The position numbers were made by a program, and so were the translations under genes. From Shewanella yunxiaonensis (GTDB lineage: Bacteria; Pseudomonadota; Gammaproteobacteria; Enterobacterales; Shewanellaceae): DNA of 64,000 nt. Below are positions 61,798-64,000 of the stretch, in pieces. The notes under the pieces were generated by a model. It worked only from the letters and a program-made list of their open reading frames with translations, searched no databases and was not told the DNA's origin. Location: positions 1,089,001 through 1,153,000 of the forward strand of contig NZ_CP073587.1 of the NCBI RefSeq assembly GCF_018223345.1. The letters are read 5' to 3'. Position 1 is the stretch's first letter; every line of letters starts with the position of its first letter.

Positions 61798-64000
61798 GTG
61801 TCATTCATTAAAAGAAAGATAATACTTGCGCTGGCAGCACTTCTGTCTTTCGGATTGGTTCAGGCCGAAGCCGTTACAATTTCGCCGCAGATGGTCGAAC
61901 AGTTCAAAAGTTTGCCCAAGTCAGAGCAGCTCCGTTTAGCCGAGCAATATGGTATCGATCCGTCCCAGTTAACTTCGGCGAAGAGTCAATCCTCAACTCA
62001 AAACCAAAATAACTACAACACCCCGGTCGTTCAGCCTAGGAATGACCAATCAGATGATTCCCAAAAGCAAGATGATGATTTGGGCTTCCTTAAAGACGAT
62101 CAGAACCAGCCATTAAAGCGGTTTGGATATGAGATGTTTGCGGGGTCTCCAACCACATTTGCTCCAGTTTCTGATGCGCCAGTGCCTTCTAATTATATGG
62201 TGGGGCCTGGAGACACGATTAAAGTGCAACTTTATGGTAAGGATAATGAACAGTACGAATTGACTGTGACCAGAGAAGGTATATTGCAATTCCCTGGACT
62301 TGGACCTATCAACGTTAATGGTTTGTCCTTCTCAGAGCTTAGAGATTTATTATCAAAGCAAATTAAACAACAGATGATTGGTGTTGATATCAACATCACT
62401 ATGGGTGAATTGCGTTCCATTAGAGTTTTTCTTGCTGGAGATGCATACAAACCAGGTTCTTATACCGTATCTAGTTTGTCTACCATCACGCAGGCGCTAT
62501 TTGTATCAGGTGGTGTTAGTGATATAGGCTCATTGCGTAATATCCAGTTGAAACGTCAGGGCAAAGTTGTTGCGACGTTTGATCTTTATGATCTTTTACT
62601 GAATGGTGATTCTTCAAAGGACTTGTCACTCCGATCTGGCGATGTTGTGTTTATTCCCGCAATGGGACCCACCATCAGTGTGTCCGGAGATGTGCAACGG
62701 CCCGCAATATATGAGTTGAAGCCAAACGAAAATCTAATCGATGTGGTGAAAATGGCAGCTGGGTTAAAGCCTGGAGCCTACCCCAAAAGTAGTACAATTG
62801 AGCGCTATAATCGTGATGGATTGAAATCAATCATTAACGTCGATCTTACAACTTCAGCAGGCCAGAAATTTGTCGCTAAAGATGGAGATTATCTGCGAGT
62901 AAAGAGTGCTTCTTCAGAATATGATAATGCTATCACTTTGGTTGGTGCAGCGGTAAGACCTGGTATATATCAATGGGTTAAAGGCCAAAAAATCAGCAGT
63001 CTCATACCGACTATAAATGGTGATTTATTAGCGGGGGCCGATCTTAAATACGCATTAGTTGTGCGGCAGATTAATGATGTAGGTGATATCAAAGTACTGC
63101 AATTTTCTCCTGCAAGAGCCATTACAGACACTGCATCGCAAGATAACGTGCTTTTAATGCCTAAAGATAAAGTAGTTATTTTTAATGCAAGCAATCATAT
63201 CAGAAATCGCTACGAGCTAAACAGACTAGTAAAAGACCGAGTTAATAAGATTCAGAAAATTAGTAAAACCAAAGGAAATAACTCTGACAACTCGTTAGTT
63301 AATACCGATCTCTTCCAGTCAGGTTTTAGTCAACTTGGGCAAGAAAAATTGGGGCAGAGACATCAGTTAGCGGGTGTAGTACTTGCTAAAGACGATGCCG
63401 CCCCACAAGAATCCGATTTAGTGTCAACTGAAGTGGAAAAGATGTTACTACAGCTTTTCAATGACAGAGGATTAATCAAACTAAGTTCGGAATTTAATCG
63501 TCAGGAATTACTCTATCCAATTATTGCAACACTTAAGACTCAGAGCCGTGCAGGCAAAGAAGCCAAAGTGGTCGCCATTAATGGCGAGATACAATATGAC
63601 GGTATATACCCGCTTGTTGAAAAGGCCACTGTAAGTGATCTTATTGCGGCGGCTGGGGGATTGAAAGAAGGCGCTTACATTCAGAGAGCAGAATTGACCC
63701 GTACCTATACGGATGCTGACTCTTCTTCAATCGCGCATCTTAATGTAAATGTGAAGCAGGCGATGGATCATGAAGCGGGAGCTGATATCAGCTTGCAACC
63801 TCGAGATGTTCTGACCGTTTTGAAAACTCCAGAGTGGCAAGAGACTCAGTCTGTTGAAATTCGGGGTGAAGTTAAGTTCCCTGGTAATTACAGTATTCGT
63901 CGCGGCGAAACACTGGAACAGGTGTTAACTCGCGCAGGCGGCTTTACTGATAATGCTTATCTGCCATCTGCAGTCTTTGTGCGTGATTCAATCAAAAAGC
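61798..64000 (+). CDS. Multi-SLBB polysaccharide export outer-membrane protein (Wza/OtnA type), 3' end outside window
   Basis: An uninterrupted frame from GTG 61798 to the window end gives at least 734 residues. A signal peptide (I-I-L-A-L-A-A-L-L-S-F-G ending Q-A-E-A) has no lipobox cysteine. Residues ~30-115 are Q/S/D-rich. The Poly_export domain begins near 130 (Y-M-V-G-P-G-D-T-I-K-V-Q-L-Y-G). Then come at least five SLBB-type repeats (for example V-S-G-D-V-Q-R-P-A-I-Y, L-V-G-A-A-V-R-P-G-I-Y, I-R-G-E-V-K-F-P-G-N-Y). Large multi-SLBB proteins of this kind head capsule or O-antigen clusters in Vibrio and Shewanella. Ribosome site GGAGAG. Regulated by RfaH through ops. Confidence 0.9.
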   Translation, partial: MSFIKRKIILALAALLSFGLVQAEAVTISPQMVEQFKSLPKSEQLRLAEQYGIDPSQLTSAKSQSSTQNQNNYNTPVVQPRNDQSDDSQKQDDDLGFLKDDQNQPLKRFGYEMFAGSPTTFAPVSDAPVPSNYMVGPGDTIKVQLYGKDNEQYELTVTREGILQFPGLGPINVNGLSFSELRDLLSKQIKQQMIGVDINITMGELRSIRVFLAGDAYKPGSYTVSSLSTITQALFVSGGVSDIGSLRNIQLKRQGKVVATFDLYDLLLNGDSSKDLSLRSGDVVFIPAMGPTISVSGDVQRPAIYELKPNENLIDVVKMAAGLKPGAYPKSSTIERYNRDGLKSIINVDLTTSAGQKFVAKDGDYLRVKSASSEYDNAITLVGAAVRPGIYQWVKGQKISSLIPTINGDLLAGADLKYALVVRQINDVGDIKVLQFSPARAITDTASQDNVLLMPKDKVVIFNASNHIRNRYELNRLVKDRVNKIQKISKTKGNNSDNSLVNTDLFQSGFSQLGQEKLGQRHQLAGVVLAKDDAAPQESDLVSTEVEKMLLQLFNDRGLIKLSSEFNRQELLYPIIATLKTQSRAGKEAKVVAINGEIQYDGIYPLVEKATVSDLIAAAGGLKEGAYIQRAELTRTYTDADSSSIAHLNVNVKQAMDHEAGADISLQPRDVLTVLKTPEWQETQSVEIRGEVKFPGNYSIRRGETLEQVLTRAGGFTDNAYLPSAVFVRDSIKK

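Overview
The window is chromosomal DNA of a polarly flagellated gammaproteobacterium, most likely Shewanella or a close relative. The pointers are the flrA-flrB-flrC hierarchy with sigma-54 sites, flgT/flgO/flgP, two tandem flagellin genes, flhF-flhG-fliA, and a chemotaxis block ending in parC-parP-cheW. This assignment rests on gene content and order read by eye, not on a database search.

Layout. (1) 1-2.5 kb: accessory DNA beside a tRNA-Arg(CCT) gene, with the 3' end of an IS481/IS3-type transposase and two adjacent minus-strand genes of unknown function. The downstream one appears to end inside the IS terminus. (2) 2.6-8.8 kb: early and accessory flagellar genes: flgT (minus), flgO-flgP (plus), flgA and flgM-flgN (minus), then cheV and cheR. 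(3) 8.9-19.6 kb: the rod, hook and ring set flgBCDE, flgFGHIJ and flgKL. (4) 19.7-24.2 kb: filament genes flaA, flaB, flaG, fliD, a FliT/FlaI-like chaperone gene and fliS. (5) 24.5-28.4 kb: the regulators flrA, flrB and flrC. (6) 28.6-43.8 kb: basal body, C-ring and export apparatus genes fliEFGHIJ, fliK, fliLMNOPQR, flhB and flhA. (7) 43.8-54.6 kb: flhF, flhG, fliA, cheY, cheZ, cheA, cheB, a small membrane protein gene, parC, parP, cheW and a DUF2802 gene. (8) 54.6-56.7 kb: a minus-strand pair made of an FlhB C-terminal-like protein and a second FliK-like protein. (9) 57-60.5 kb: non-flagellar genes mlaA, a response regulator with a degenerate phosphatase-like domain, and a POT peptide transporter. 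(10) 60.9-64 kb: rfaH, an ops/JUMPstart element, and the start of a polysaccharide export operon whose first gene, a multi-SLBB outer-membrane exporter, runs off the window.

Regulation can be read from the DNA. Sites with the sigma-54 GG-N10-GC core lie upstream of flgA (weaker), flgB, flgF, flrB, fliE, fliK and flhA. Sigma-28 sites lie upstream of flgO, flgM and flaB, with a weaker one before flaA. This fits a cascade in which FlrA (carrying c-di-GMP-binding motifs of the FleQ/FlrA type) and sigma-54 switch on flrBC and the basal-body genes, FlrC and sigma-54 drive hook genes, and FliA, restrained by FlgM, drives filament genes. No stator genes (motAB, pomAB, motX, motY) and no flagellin glycosylation genes are in the window.

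The least explained parts are the two unknown genes next to tRNA-Arg, the FliK-like/FlhB-like pair, the three-copy motif in the CheA linker that may be the ParP-facing region, and the response regulator/pseudo-phosphatase. The clearest unlisted regulatory signal is the ops element after rfaH.
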